Below, piece after piece: positions 1 to 8,012 of a stretch of DNA of 41,576 bases. Source of the DNA: Phycisphaerae bacterium (GTDB lineage Bacteria > Planctomycetota > Phycisphaerae > FEN-1346 > JAACEH01); assembly GCA_012729015.1 (NCBI GenBank), contig JAAYDY010000112.1, positions 1-41,576 of the forward strand, given 5' to 3'. Below the pieces are notes generated by a model. It was given only the letters and a program-made list of their open reading frames with translations, was not told where the DNA came from and searched no databases. The position numbers and the translations under genes were made by a program. How positions within the stretch are numbered: position 1 is the first letter of the stretch; each line of letters begins with the position of its first letter.

Positions 1-2409
1 CGACAGGTCGAAGCCTGCCCCGAGCGCCGGCGAACTGGACGTCGGCGTGATGTCCCACGTGGAGGGCGCCCCGACGCCGACGTTGGTCAGCAGGGGATCG
101 GCCCAGCAACTGTTCGCGTCCTGGCCGGAGAGGCTCTGCCACTGGGCCAACGTGCGGTATCCGACACCGTCATGTACGGCGCGGCTCGCGTCGGGGCCGT
201 AGATGATGTTGTTGTCCATGGTCAGCGAGCCGATGACCGCGAGTTTGACCTGCACGACATCGTAGGCCACGGTCCTCTTGAAGATGTTGTTGCGGATGTC
301 GACGACGTCCGGGGTGCCGCCGATTTTGATGTTGCGCGTGCTGCCGACAAACGTGCAGTTCCAGATGCGGACGGTCTGGGTCGGGGTCACCTTGGAGTAC
401 CCCACATTGATGTTGGCGTTGGTGTGCTTGTCATCGAGAAAGGCGCAGTTATAGACGTCGAAGCTGGGCCCTTCGCTGGCGTAGATGGAGGCCGTGCCGC
501 CGTCGCTGGATTGGTCGGAGTGGAACATGGAATTGCGGATGACAATGTTGCTCCACGTCGAGGCCATGCCGGAGGCCCGCAGGAAAATGGCGTTCTGGTG
601 CGGCTTCTCGCCGAAGCCCTGCCAGTTAGGCCTGTCGAATTCCTTGTAGTCATAGAACAGGCAACCATCAATCAGGATGTCGGAGATGGCGGCGCCGGAC
701 CTGCGCGGGGCGATGTCGATGAGCCAGTTCATGTAGTTGTGGAACGAGCAGTCCTGCACGGTGATGCCGCTGATCGCCGTCGTGGCTTTGATGGACACGC
801 CGACCTTCACTCTGGTGAAGTCGCAGTCGCCGATGAAGACGTCGCTGTTGTTCTGAAGCGAGACGCCGCACCCGCTGACACCGCCAATGCCGCTCATCGG
901 CTGGATATTCTGCCACTGCCCGCACTCGGCAAACAGGCAGTCGTCAATGCTTATGGACGATCCGCCGCCGTGCAGCCGGATAGCGAAGCCGCTGGGCGGG
1001 TCGGTCACAGGGGTGGACGTCTGCCAGATGGGGTCGTCCTCGGCATAGCCGCCGATGTCGCGGAAACTGAAGCCCCGGATGTTGATATGGCTCCTGGCCG
1101 CCCCGGAGTCCGTGAAGCAGCGAGCCTCGTTGCTGACGACGGCGTTGTTGCCGGTGATCAGGCAACGCGAGCCATCGCCCCATGTGGTGCCGTCATAGGT
1201 CACGCGGGCGTCGGCCTCCCCGGATTTCAGGACAATGCCGCTCGCCGAGACCACGTAGGTGGAACCGCCGCGGAAGTAGAGGGTGTCCCCGCCGACGATG
1301 ACGGTTGAAGCCGCCAGACCGGTGGCATTCGGGTCGCCGGGGCAGTGCTGCCAGGCGGTGGCCGGCGAGGTGCCGTCGTCGGCATCGTTGCCGCCTTCGA
1401 AGTCCACATAGTAGCCGGGAAGATACTGCGGGTCGGCGGTGACGGCCGACAGGGCATAGACATAGAGACGGTTGCCGCTGCCTGAAGCCGTGATCTGGAT
1501 TTCCTCGACCACCTTCTCGCCATCCAGGGCGATCCCCTGGTTGCCTTCGGCGCCGGCGTCGGCGTCGAGCGTCCACATGTACCGGTTGGCGGTGGTATTC
1601 GTGGTGCTGTAGGCCGGCGAACCGGCATAACTGGAGTACTTGTCGGCCGTCCATCCGACAACCGGGGTCACCACTTGGTAACCATCGGTCCCGAAGGTGT
1701 TGACGTCCACGCCGTCGGCATCATCCCACGTGCCCTGGTAGCTGCCCGTGGCGCCGGCCGTGGCCAATGTGCCCCCGGCCGTATTCGACGCGACCGTGCG
1801 GCAGTCCTGCCAGACCGTGGTGAAGGTCTGCTCGCCCTGGTAACGGACGGCGATCACCGTGGCGTACGTGCCGGCACTCGTGCTGCGTTGTTGTGTGAAG
1901 AGCAGGTTCAAACTGGCATACTGGGCCTGCTGTTCGGCCTTCAGAGTAATCGTCTCCGTGGTCTCGCCGATGCAGAGCGTCTGGTACGTGAGGGCCGGCC
2001 CTGTTGAGCCGCCCGAGCCGGGCTCGGTCCAGGTGGTGCAGCCGTAGCGGTTGAAGTCCTCACCGGGCGCCATGCCCTTGCCGATTTCGAACTCGCCGAC
2101 CAGGTAGTCGGCGGGGGCGCCGCCGGCGTAGCTTGAACCAAGGAATGTCTTCGCCTGCGCGGACAGGCCGATGCTGTGCTGTCCCATGGCCATCTTCACG
2201 GTACTGGTTCGAGCCGCTATGACATCTCCGGTGGCCGTGTCATGCGTCCGATACCAGCTGGCGAAGGAGATCTCCCCGCTCTCGACGAAGGCGTCGTAGT
2301 TCAGCACGCCGCAGTCGGCCATGTCAATCGCCACGACCTCGCCGGCCTGTGCCGGCGGCACCATGACGGACAGCGCAACAACAAACACCAGAAGAACGGT
2401 CCATTTCAT
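1..2409 (-). CDS. Secreted right-handed parallel beta-helix protein (3' end beyond window)
   Basis: The frame stays open from the ATG at 2409 to the window edge, giving 803 residues with no stop, so the C-terminus is missing. Residues 1-22 form a clear signal peptide (MKW, hydrophobic stretch, then AQA-G). Residues about 25-320 form an N-terminal region that I cannot assign. From about residue 331 the sequence YYVDFEGGNDADDGTSPATAW is the usual opening of planctomycete-type parallel beta-helix proteins. It is followed by repeated short strand-turn units such as GISVQDCSFHN-like and NIVIRNSMFH-like coils, and by SPALGAGFDLS near the edge, a common end-of-helix motif. Such folds (NosD/pectate-lyase-like) usually bind or cleave polysaccharides outside the cell. 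No catalytic residues can be named, so the enzymatic role is open. No gene lies close upstream on the same strand; the next one ends at 3026. Confidence 0.85.
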   Translation of the reverse strand, partial: MKWTVLLVFVVALSVMVPPAQAGEVVAIDMADCGVLNYDAFVESGEISFASWYRTHDTATGDVIAARTSTVKMAMGQHSIGLSAQAKTFLGSSYAGGAPADYLVGEFEIGKGMAPGEDFNRYGCTTWTEPGSGGSTGPALTYQTLCIGETTETITLKAEQQAQYASLNLLFTQQRSTSAGTYATVIAVRYQGEQTFTTVWQDCRTVASNTAGGTLATAGATGSYQGTWDDADGVDVNTFGTDGYQVVTPVVGWTADKYSSYAGSPAYSTTNTTANRYMWTLDADAGAEGNQGIALDGEKVVEEIQITASGSGNRLYVYALSAVTADPQYLPGYYVDFEGGNDADDGTSPATAWQHCPGDPNATGLAASTVIVGGDTLYFRGGSTYVVSASGIVLKSGEADARVTYDGTTWGDGSRCLITGNNAVVSNEARCFTDSGAARSHINIRGFSFRDIGGYAEDDPIWQTSTPVTDPPSGFAIRLHGGGSSISIDDCLFAECGQWQNIQPMSGIGGVSGCGVSLQNNSDVFIGDCDFTRVKVGVSIKATTAISGITVQDCSFHNYMNWLIDIAPRRSGAAISDILIDGCLFYDYKEFDRPNWQGFGEKPHQNAIFLRASGMASTWSNIVIRNSMFHSDQSSDGGTASIYASEGPSFDVYNCAFLDDKHTNANINVGYSKVTPTQTVRIWNCTFVGSTRNIKIGGTPDVVDIRNNIFKRTVAYDVVQVKLAVIGSLTMDNNIIYGPDASRAVHDGVGYRTLAQWQSLSGQDANSCWADPLLTNVGVGAPSTWDITPTSSSPALGAGFDLS

Positions 2410-3025
2410 GTCTACGCCTTTCAGCGGTGATGCTGTGACTGTTGACGCGGCAAGGCAAGGCCCCGATGGACTCGCACGCCGCGCGTTGCTTGCTCTGGAC
2501 TGGGGCTTCGCGACAATGACACAACATGTTTCAGCGACGTGAGGCTCACGTGACAGAAAGCCATCCGCGGGTCCGCCACGGCCTGCGGGCCGCCTCCGGC
2601 CCTCAGGCAGGCGCCGACGTGCAGTCGGCCCGCGTGGCGTCATCGCAGTCGGGCAGTCTCTCAAGAAAGAGCCCTGCCACATCCTGGGACCCCGCTTCCC
2701 GCACGACTCGCGTCACAGACGCGTTGAACTTGAAGTGAAGTATGAAGGACCGACTCAGACAGGGCAACCCGCGAGCCCGGCAGGCTGGGATCGATAGTCG
2801 TGCAGCAGCCGGCGGGGCGTAAGCCATTGCTCGGCAATGCGATAGAATCGCCTGCGCCGTGGCCGCCGGCACATTGGAGAACTATGAAAACCCAGCACGG
2901 AGCATGCCCTCTGGTGACATTACGCCGGATGTGTCACAGATGGAAGGTACAGATGGGGTGGCAATGGGGGGGCACGTGACTTGCCCGTCGCGTGCCCCCC
3001 CTTCTCGTTCATCGTGCGCGGCCGA
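2410..3025. other. Intergenic region with no supported gene
   Basis: About 615 bases between two minus-strand genes. Short open frames exist on both strands (for example 2603-2872 minus and 2859-3272 plus), but none has a ribosome-binding site, a recognisable product or family-like composition. The region holds a Gly/Pro-codon-like GC palindrome near 2580-2615 and the strong hairpin at 2966-3001 listed separately. The promoter of the beta-helix gene must lie here, but I could not place convincing -35/-10 boxes. Confidence 0.5.
2966..3001 (-). terminator. Strong GC hairpin downstream of the HEAT/deacetylase gene
   Basis: An 11-bp perfect stem (seven G then CACG at 2966-2976, pairing with 2991-3001) with a 14-base loop lies 25 bases past the stop at 3026. 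It is placed like an intrinsic terminator for the minus-strand gene, but no U-run follows it, so termination may be weak or Rho-assisted. Confidence 0.45.
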
Positions 3026-5017
3026 TCAGTCGATCAGCGGCTTCACGGGATTGCGGCTGTCCTGGCAGTTGCCCGCCGCCAGCGTGTGCTCCAGGTCGCC
3101 GTTGGACGCCGCGTACTCGACCACCTGGCGGAACGTCACCACGTGGGTGTCCGGGTACTTGTCCTTGTTCCGCACCAGCACGTCCAGCAGGAACTCCTTG
3201 AGGATGGCGGCCTGGTTGCGGTGGGTCCACTTGCACGTGCTGTCGTCGGAGGTCTTGAAGCCCCAGTCGTGAAACGCGTTGACGGCCAGGATCGGGCGCC
3301 GCGGGTGGTTGTAGTGATAGTCGAGGTTCGCCTTCATCATGGCCGCGCCGTCGGCCACCGAGTAGTCGAACATTCCGGGATAGTCGCTGGCAATCGGTCG
3401 CGTGATCGTCGCATGCACCGGCGGCGCGTTGCCGTCGATGGCGCCCGTCGGGACCTGCCACATGCCGTTGACGAGGGTCGGCCACTGCTGCTCGTCCGGA
3501 TGGCTTCCTCGGCCGAAACCGCGATACAGGAAGCGCTGTTTGGCCATGAGCTGGCGGCTGAAGTCCATGTCCACGGGTTCGCCTCGGCCGCCGCCGCCGC
3601 CCTTGTGAGAGAACGGGCGCGTGAACCCCACGATGTTGTCGCGGTACCACTGCGTGCATCCGTCGATCTGTTTGATCTGGTCTTCTTTCGGCAACGAGGT
3701 CCAGAACCGGCCGCCGGGATTGTGGTTCAGCGTGTGGTGGGCCACTTCGCTGCCCAGGTCGAAGAGTCGCTGGTAGATGAGCTTCTGCTTGACCGTGTCG
3801 CGGCTCTGCCAGTCGCCGGCGCACGGGGCCACCCACATCGTGTAGTTGACCTTGACGCCGTGGCCGGCCAGCGTCTCGACGATGTCCAGCATCGACTCGA
3901 TGCCTTCGATGTTGGCACAATCGTCCACGCCGAGGACGATGAACTGCGGCGGTCGCTTGTTGCCGGGCGTCTTGAGGTCGGCTTCGGCGATCTGTGGAAT
4001 CACCGCCGCCGGCGCGCTGAGATCGACGACGCGCTGCTTGCCGTCGATCTTGCCGAGGGCCTCCAGGGCGTCGCGGCGGATGCCCACGTCCTCGTGCCCG
4101 AGCATTTTCTCCAGGGGCTCCACGGCCGCCGCAGCCCCGATGGCCCCGAGGGCCTGGATGGCGTACCGCTTGTTGTTGACCCACTGGCTGTCGAGCATCT
4201 TGATGAGGCCGGGCACCGCGGCGGTCGACTTGACGGCCGCAGCCGCAAAGGCCGACGTCTGCTGCATGTGGTCGTCGCCGGCCAGACCCTGGAGGAGGAA
4301 CGGCTCGCCGGAGGCGTCCTGGTACTTCATCGCCAGGATTTCGGCGGCGCGGTTGGCGATGAGCAGGTTGTAGATGTCCTTGCGGAACTGGGCGGCGTCG
4401 GCCCACTGGGGGTGGTCCCACGAGCCGTAGGTCAGCAGCCACTTGAGGACGTCCACGGCCTCGGGATCGGTCATGAACGGTCGATCCAGGACGCCGACGA
4501 TGGACATCTGGTCCCAGACTTCCAGTTCGTTGTAGAGCCGCCCGTCGCGCATGGCGGCGAGGATTCCCTTCTGCGACGCGGGATCGCCGATGCGTCCCAG
4601 GGCGACGAAGGCCTCATACCGCAGATGCACGTCGTCGTGCCGGAGCGCCGCAACCAGCGCCGGCACCGCCCGTCGCGAGCGCAACTTGCCCAGCGCCGTG
4701 GCCGCCGTGCGACGGACCCATGGATCGTTGTCACTGAGCAGCGGCACAATGGCCGGGGCGTGCTTCTTCTGGCCGATGCGTTCGAGCCCGTAGACGGCCA
4801 GTCGCCGCACGATCGGGTCCTCGTCGGCCAAGGCCGCTCGCAGCGAGCCGGCGGAGGCCGGATCCTTGGCCAGGACCATTTGCGTGACGGCCTCCTGCCG
4901 CGCCGCCGCGTCGCCCTGGAGCGGGATGGCGGTCGAAGCAGTCGGCAGGCAACCGGCAGACGCAGCCAGCATCGCCAGGCACAGGACGGCGGCCACAAGG
5001 GACATGCGGTGTGTCAT
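3026..5017 (-). CDS. Lipoprotein: HEAT repeats fused to a polysaccharide deacetylase-like domain
   Basis: 663 residues. The start at 5017 is chosen because AAGGAG sits 8 bases upstream and the protein then begins with a lipoprotein signal peptide whose lipobox LAASAG-C puts the lipid on Cys23. A longer open frame to 5194 would only translate a palindromic repeat. Residues about 40-160 and 240-325 are HEAT/PBS-lyase-like repeats (DPIVRRLAVYGLERIG, DPWVRRTAATALGKL, DVGIRRDALEALGKI). From about 357 a NodB-like domain starts: VLGVDDCAN supplies an Asp pair at 365-366, and H428-TLN-H432 matches the HxxxH metal-binding motif of carbohydrate esterase family 4. Near 474 lies a Gly-rich loop. The likely role is an envelope-anchored N- or O-deacetylase with a scaffold for partner binding. 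The substrate is unknown and activity is inferred only from the motifs. Confidence 0.85.
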   Translation of the reverse strand: MTHRMSLVAAVLCLAMLAASAGCLPTASTAIPLQGDAAARQEAVTQMVLAKDPASAGSLRAALADEDPIVRRLAVYGLERIGQKKHAPAIVPLLSDNDPWVRRTAATALGKLRSRRAVPALVAALRHDDVHLRYEAFVALGRIGDPASQKGILAAMRDGRLYNELEVWDQMSIVGVLDRPFMTDPEAVDVLKWLLTYGSWDHPQWADAAQFRKDIYNLLIANRAAEILAMKYQDASGEPFLLQGLAGDDHMQQTSAFAAAAVKSTAAVPGLIKMLDSQWVNNKRYAIQALGAIGAAAAVEPLEKMLGHEDVGIRRDALEALGKIDGKQRVVDLSAPAAVIPQIAEADLKTPGNKRPPQFIVLGVDDCANIEGIESMLDIVETLAGHGVKVNYTMWVAPCAGDWQSRDTVKQKLIYQRLFDLGSEVAHHTLNHNPGGRFWTSLPKEDQIKQIDGCTQWYRDNIVGFTRPFSHKGGGGGRGEPVDMDFSRQLMAKQRFLYRGFGRGSHPDEQQWPTLVNGMWQVPTGAIDGNAPPVHATITRPIASDYPGMFDYSVADGAAMMKANLDYHYNHPRRPILAVNAFHDWGFKTSDDSTCKWTHRNQAAILKEFLLDVLVRNKDKYPDTHVVTFRQVVEYAASNGDLEHTLAAGNCQDSRNPVKPLID

Positions 5018-5056
5018 GAGCGGATCTCCTTGATTGGGGACGTTGGACGGCACGGT

Positions 5057-5062
5057 ATTGTA
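5057..5062 (-). promoter_or_regulatory. Possible -10 box for the HEAT/deacetylase gene
   Basis: TACAAT on the minus strand lies 40 bases before the start codon at 5017. No good -35 box is seen at the usual distance, so this is a weak call. The same TACAAT box recurs upstream of the genes at 6071 (5982-5987) and 9510. Confidence 0.3.
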
Positions 5063-5133
5063 ACCGCGTCGGCCCGGGGTGGTAGCGAGATTTGTCGGAC
5101 GGCACCGGCCATCGTGGGAAAGTGCAAGTGTCG

Positions 5134-5209
5134 GGGTGCATTGGCGTTTTGGGGAAGCAGGGGCAGGATGCCCATGCCACGGTGCGGCCCCCAAAACGTT
5201 AATGCACCC
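5134..5209. repeat. Long imperfect inverted repeat with a repeat-family core
   Basis: Arms of 21 bases (5134-5154 and 5189-5209) match at 19 positions, differing only at two central bases. The 34-base loop carries GGATGCCCATGCCAC, the end motif of the dispersed element seen complete at 9176-9302. It lies between divergent genes (3026-5017 minus, 5261 plus). Confidence 0.75.
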
Positions 5210-5223
5210 AAGTGTCGCGGGGC

Positions 5224-5252
5224 TTGACCTGGCGTCGGCGGTCGATTATGCT
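5224..5252 (+). promoter_or_regulatory. Sigma-70-type promoter for the dCMP deaminase gene
   Basis: TTGACC (5224-5229), 17-base spacer, TATGCT (5247-5252). Transcription would start about 5259-5261, exactly at or next to the ATG at 5261, which implies a leaderless mRNA. Confidence 0.6.
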
Positions 5253-5260
5253 GCCTCGCC

Positions 5261-5713
5261 ATGGATACGCCACGGCCGACCTGGGACCAGTATTTCATGC
5301 GGATCACGGGCGAGGTGGCCCAGCGGTCCACCTGCCTGCGGCGCCATGTCGGCGCCATTCTCGTGCTGGACAAGTACATTCTGGCCACGGGCTACAACGG
5401 CCCTCCGGCCGGCATCCCTCACTGTAGCGAGGTGGGTTGCCTTCGCGAGCAGATGAAGGTGCCCTCGGGCGAGCGGCACGAGCTGTGCCGCGGCCTGCAC
5501 GCCGAACAGAACGCCATTCTGCAGGCGGCGCGTCACGGCACGCGCATCGACGGCGCGACGCTCTACGCCACGTGCCATCCCTGCTCGCTGTGCGCCAAGA
5601 TGCTCATCAACGCCGGCATCAAGCGCGTCGTCATCCGCGACGACTACCCCGACCAGCTCGGCAAGGAGATGCTCCGGGCGGCCGGCATCCCGATCGACGT
5701 GGTCAGCCTGTAG
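5261..5713 (+). CDS. Deoxycytidylate (dCMP) deaminase, ComEB type
   Basis: 150 residues, the usual size. It converts dCMP to dUMP with a catalytic zinc, feeding dTMP synthesis in the cytosol. The catalytic motif is H80-A-E82, with PCSLC supplying zinc ligands C108 and C111. A second, structural zinc site typical of the dCMP deaminase branch is present as C55, C60, H73 and C76 (HCSEVGC and HELC). The GYNGPPAG nucleotide-binding loop is at 44-51. No Shine-Dalgarno sequence precedes the ATG, and the promoter ends 8 bases before it, so translation is probably leaderless. The gene stands alone, ending in TAG. Cytidine or tRNA deaminases are less likely because of the second zinc site. Confidence 0.93.
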   Translation: MDTPRPTWDQYFMRITGEVAQRSTCLRRHVGAILVLDKYILATGYNGPPAGIPHCSEVGCLREQMKVPSGERHELCRGLHAEQNAILQAARHGTRIDGATLYATCHPCSLCAKMLINAGIKRVVIRDDYPDQLGKEMLRAAGIPIDVVSL

Positions 5714-6070
5714 CGCCCGGCGCGCCGCCAGAGCCAACACGGGGCGCACGTCACGTTTGTAGGCAGGCAACTGGCCTGGGAACCACGTCAACCGTAGGGG
5801 CACCTCGCTGCAAGTCCCGAGCCTCGTCGAGGGGCGAGCCGCCCTCCCGGGTGTCTGTCCCTCGCGGGTCGCTCGCGAGCGACCCCTACCTCGTTTCCCG
5901 CCACTGCCTAGCCACAAACATGACGTGCGTCCGCTGACACGTCCCACGACCGATTTTTCGCTTCCTTTGTGCCACCCGTGGTACAATACCGGAATCGCTG
6001 CCCCGCGCAGCGGTGTGTCATTGGGGTCGCGCTGGGTCGAGGGGGGTCTGTAACAAAGGAGTGTTGTATC
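5714..6070. other. Intergenic region with perfect palindrome
   Basis: About 355 bases without a gene. It contains the perfect 20-base palindrome GGGTCGCTCGCGAGCGACCC at 5866-5885, flanked by GTAGGGGCACCTCG-like and CCCCTACCTCG segments that could extend the structure. A TACAAT -10-like box lies at 5982-5987, upstream of the next gene, without a convincing -35. Confidence 0.5.
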
Positions 6071-6715
6071 ATGAACAGGCTGTTGAGGGGTGTCGTGGTG
6101 GCGGCCGGGTGCGTGGCGCTGGCGGCCATGGCGGCCGCGGCGGAGAAGTCGGGCAAGGCCGCCAAGGACGACGGCCAGGGCGAGGCCAAGCCGTGCTGCA
6201 AGGCCCTGTGCCGTTCGACGATCAACAAGCTGGACCAGGCGTCGCGCGGCATCGAGAAGGCCGCGACCGAGCAGACCAAGAAGGCTGCCGATGCGGATCT
6301 GGAACGGGCCGCCAAGAGCGTCGAGAAACTGAGCGAGGAACTGGAAGCCAAGACCAAGGCGCCGCGCCGCAGCGACAAGGACGGCGCACGGCCGCAGGGC
6401 CCACAGACGCCGCCCTGCTGTCAGAAGATCTGCAAACGGTGCGTGTCGTCGCTGGGCCAGGTCAGCCGCGCAATCGCGTCGGCCACCAAGGCCGAGTCGC
6501 TCGACGACGCCAAGCCGCAGATCGCCAAGGCCGCCGAGGCCCTGGCCGAGCTGAAGACGGAGCTGTCGAGCATCGTCCAGCCCCCGGCCGAGGACCAGGC
6601 CAAGGACAAGGCCGACGCGGATCGGGGCAAGGACGAGGCCAAGGCCAAACCCAAGGCCAAGGACAAGGCCAAGGACAAGGCCAAAGACAAAGGCAAGGAC
6701 AAAGGCAAGGAGTGA
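6071..6715 (+). CDS. Small secreted protein with duplicated Cys-rich helical units and a Lys-rich tail
   Basis: 214 residues, family not recognised. The start at 6071 has AAAGGAG about 9 bases upstream and begins a signal peptide (MNRLLRGVVVAAGCVALAAM, cleavage near AAA-E25). A Cys in this stretch (C14) is not in a good lipobox. The mature protein has two similar units: P-CC-KAL-C (C42, C43, C47) followed by a charged helix to about 95, and PP-CC-QKI-CKR-C (C116, C117, C121, C124) followed by another helix to about 168. The last 40 residues are KDKAKDKAK-type low complexity, very basic and unstructured. The Cys pattern could bind metal or form disulfides; the tail could bind nucleic acid or anionic glycan. 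All of that is inference. Confidence 0.8.
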   Translation: MNRLLRGVVVAAGCVALAAMAAAAEKSGKAAKDDGQGEAKPCCKALCRSTINKLDQASRGIEKAATEQTKKAADADLERAAKSVEKLSEELEAKTKAPRRSDKDGARPQGPQTPPCCQKICKRCVSSLGQVSRAIASATKAESLDDAKPQIAKAAEALAELKTELSSIVQPPAEDQAKDKADADRGKDEAKAKPKAKDKAKDKAKDKGKDKGKE

Positions 6716-6757
6716 GGCGGGCACACAGGCCCCCCTCTCACCGCGCCAACCGTAGGG

Positions 6758-6965
6758 GCGGTAAGGGTCGAACGGAGAAGACCCTCCGAATTCGCAACGT
6801 CTTCTCCGCGCGCCACCCTCACCAGGCCCTTCGGGCCACCCTCTCCCCTCAAGGGGCCAACAACCCCTTCCCATTCCAAGCGGCGAATCCCTCTCCCTGC
6901 TTGCAGGGAGAGGTGCCCCGAGCTTTCAGCGAGGGGCGGTGAGGGTCGAACGAGGCATACCCTCC
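6758..6965. repeat. Repeat family R4: CCCTCTCCCTGC hairpin with GGCGGTGAGGGTCGAAC
   Basis: Two copies of GGCGGT(A/G)AGGGTCGAACG plus ACCCTCCGA flank a perfect 11-bp hairpin (6890-6900 with 6903-6913, CCTCTCCCTGC-TT-mirror). The same sequence recurs almost unchanged at 41484-41548, and in shorter forms at 10137-10206 and 31150-31200. It fills the gap between convergent genes and may serve both as terminators. Confidence 0.7.
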
Positions 6966-6986
6966 GACGTGTGGCGCGTCGCCGCC

Positions 6987-8012
6987 TCACTCGTGGGCCT
7001 GGGCTCGCTGGCGGAGGCCCAGGTTGAGGATGCGCTGGAGAAGCTTCGCGTACGGCAGGCCTGCGGCGTGGGCCGAGTCCGCGAAATCCTCCCCGAGGGC
7101 CAGTTGCGGGTTGTGGTTGCACTCGAGCAGGTACATGTCGCCTTCGGCCGACTGGCGGAGATCCATGCGGGCGTAGCCGCTCTGGTCCAGGGCCCGGTAG
7201 GCGCGTTTGCACATCCGCAGGAGGTGGACCCGTTGCGGCTCGGAGAGGTCCCGTGCCTCACCCGTCGTCACGCCGCGCGACTTCTGGTACTGGGCGTCCC
7301 ACTTGACCCTGGCCGTGGCGATGTTCGGCACGTTGTCGGGCAGGTTCTCGAACGTCAGTTCCCACACCGGCAGCGTCTCCAGGCGCCGGTTGCCCAGGAC
7401 GCCCACGTAGAACTCGCGGCCCTCGATGTACTGCTCGGCCACGGCATCGGTGCCGAGCTGCGCGTGAACCATCTCGACGCGCTGGCGGAGTTGCTCGTCG
7501 TCGCGGACGATGGAGGCCTGGGAGATGCCGACCGACCCGTGCTCGGTGGCCGACTTGACCAGCAGCGGGAACGACAGCCGCCGCGGCCGACGAATGCGGC
7601 GGTCGCGTTCGAACAGGGCGAAGTCGGGCACCCGCACGCGGTGGGAGCGGAGAATCCGGTTCGCCAGGGCCTTGCTGTGGGACAGGATCATGCCGCGCGG
7701 GTTGCAGCCGGTGTAGGGTTGGCCGATGAGGTCCAGGTACGCCGGCACGTAGGGCGCGTATGTGCGGGAGCCGCGAAACTCCTCCAACAGGTTGAACACA
7801 ATGTCGGGCCTGCGTTCGTCGAGGGCGCGGCGGACGGGCTCGAGGTCGTCGCCGGCTCCGACGGGCCACGCCTCGTGCCCCATCGCGCGCAGCGACGTCA
7901 GCACGTCGTACTCGGTCCGCCACGGGGCCGCGGTCTTGGCCGCCTCGCTCTCGGCCTTCTCGGGCGGCACGAGGGCCTCGTGCATCAGCACCGCCACGCG
8001 CAGTGTCTTCAT
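6987..8012 (-). CDS. ATP-grasp ligase, D-alanine-D-alanine ligase-like
   Basis: 341 residues, ATG at 8012 overlapping the previous gene's TGA by four bases. The order of motifs is that of Ddl: N-terminal Rossmann-like domain (1-115), ATP-binding loop EHGSVGIS, EQYIEGREFYVGVLGN, and the metal-binding end ARMDLRQ ... LLECNHNP. It would join a carboxylate to an amine using ATP. It differs from housekeeping Ddl in lacking the EVNTLPGMT segment (ECNHNPQLALGED instead) and in its partner gene, a metallopeptidase rather than mur genes. It may therefore make another dipeptide or peptide bond. Translational coupling to the upstream gene suggests a joint function. Confidence 0.85.
   Translation of the reverse strand: MKTLRVAVLMHEALVPPEKAESEAAKTAAPWRTEYDVLTSLRAMGHEAWPVGAGDDLEPVRRALDERRPDIVFNLLEEFRGSRTYAPYVPAYLDLIGQPYTGCNPRGMILSHSKALANRILRSHRVRVPDFALFERDRRIRRPRRLSFPLLVKSATEHGSVGISQASIVRDDEQLRQRVEMVHAQLGTDAVAEQYIEGREFYVGVLGNRRLETLPVWELTFENLPDNVPNIATARVKWDAQYQKSRGVTTGEARDLSEPQRVHLLRMCKRAYRALDQSGYARMDLRQSAEGDMYLLECNHNPQLALGEDFADSAHAAGLPYAKLLQRILNLGLRQRAQAHE

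Noticed and set aside
172..1308. 378-codon plus-strand frame at the window start
   Set aside because: Opposite the beta-helix gene, which has a signal peptide and repeat structure; the plus-strand product has neither.
2603..2872. Possible 89-codon gene in the gap after the beta-helix gene
   Set aside because: No ribosome-binding site, no family, and composition unlike its neighbours.
5018..5194. 59-codon N-terminal extension of the HEAT/deacetylase protein
   Set aside because: It translates the inverted repeat at 5134-5209 and hides the lipoprotein signal; AAGGAG precedes the ATG at 5017.
2981..5227. 748-codon plus-strand frame opposite the HEAT/deacetylase gene
   Set aside because: Antisense shadow: Val/Arg/His-rich composition, no motif, and it runs on into the palindrome at 5134-5209.
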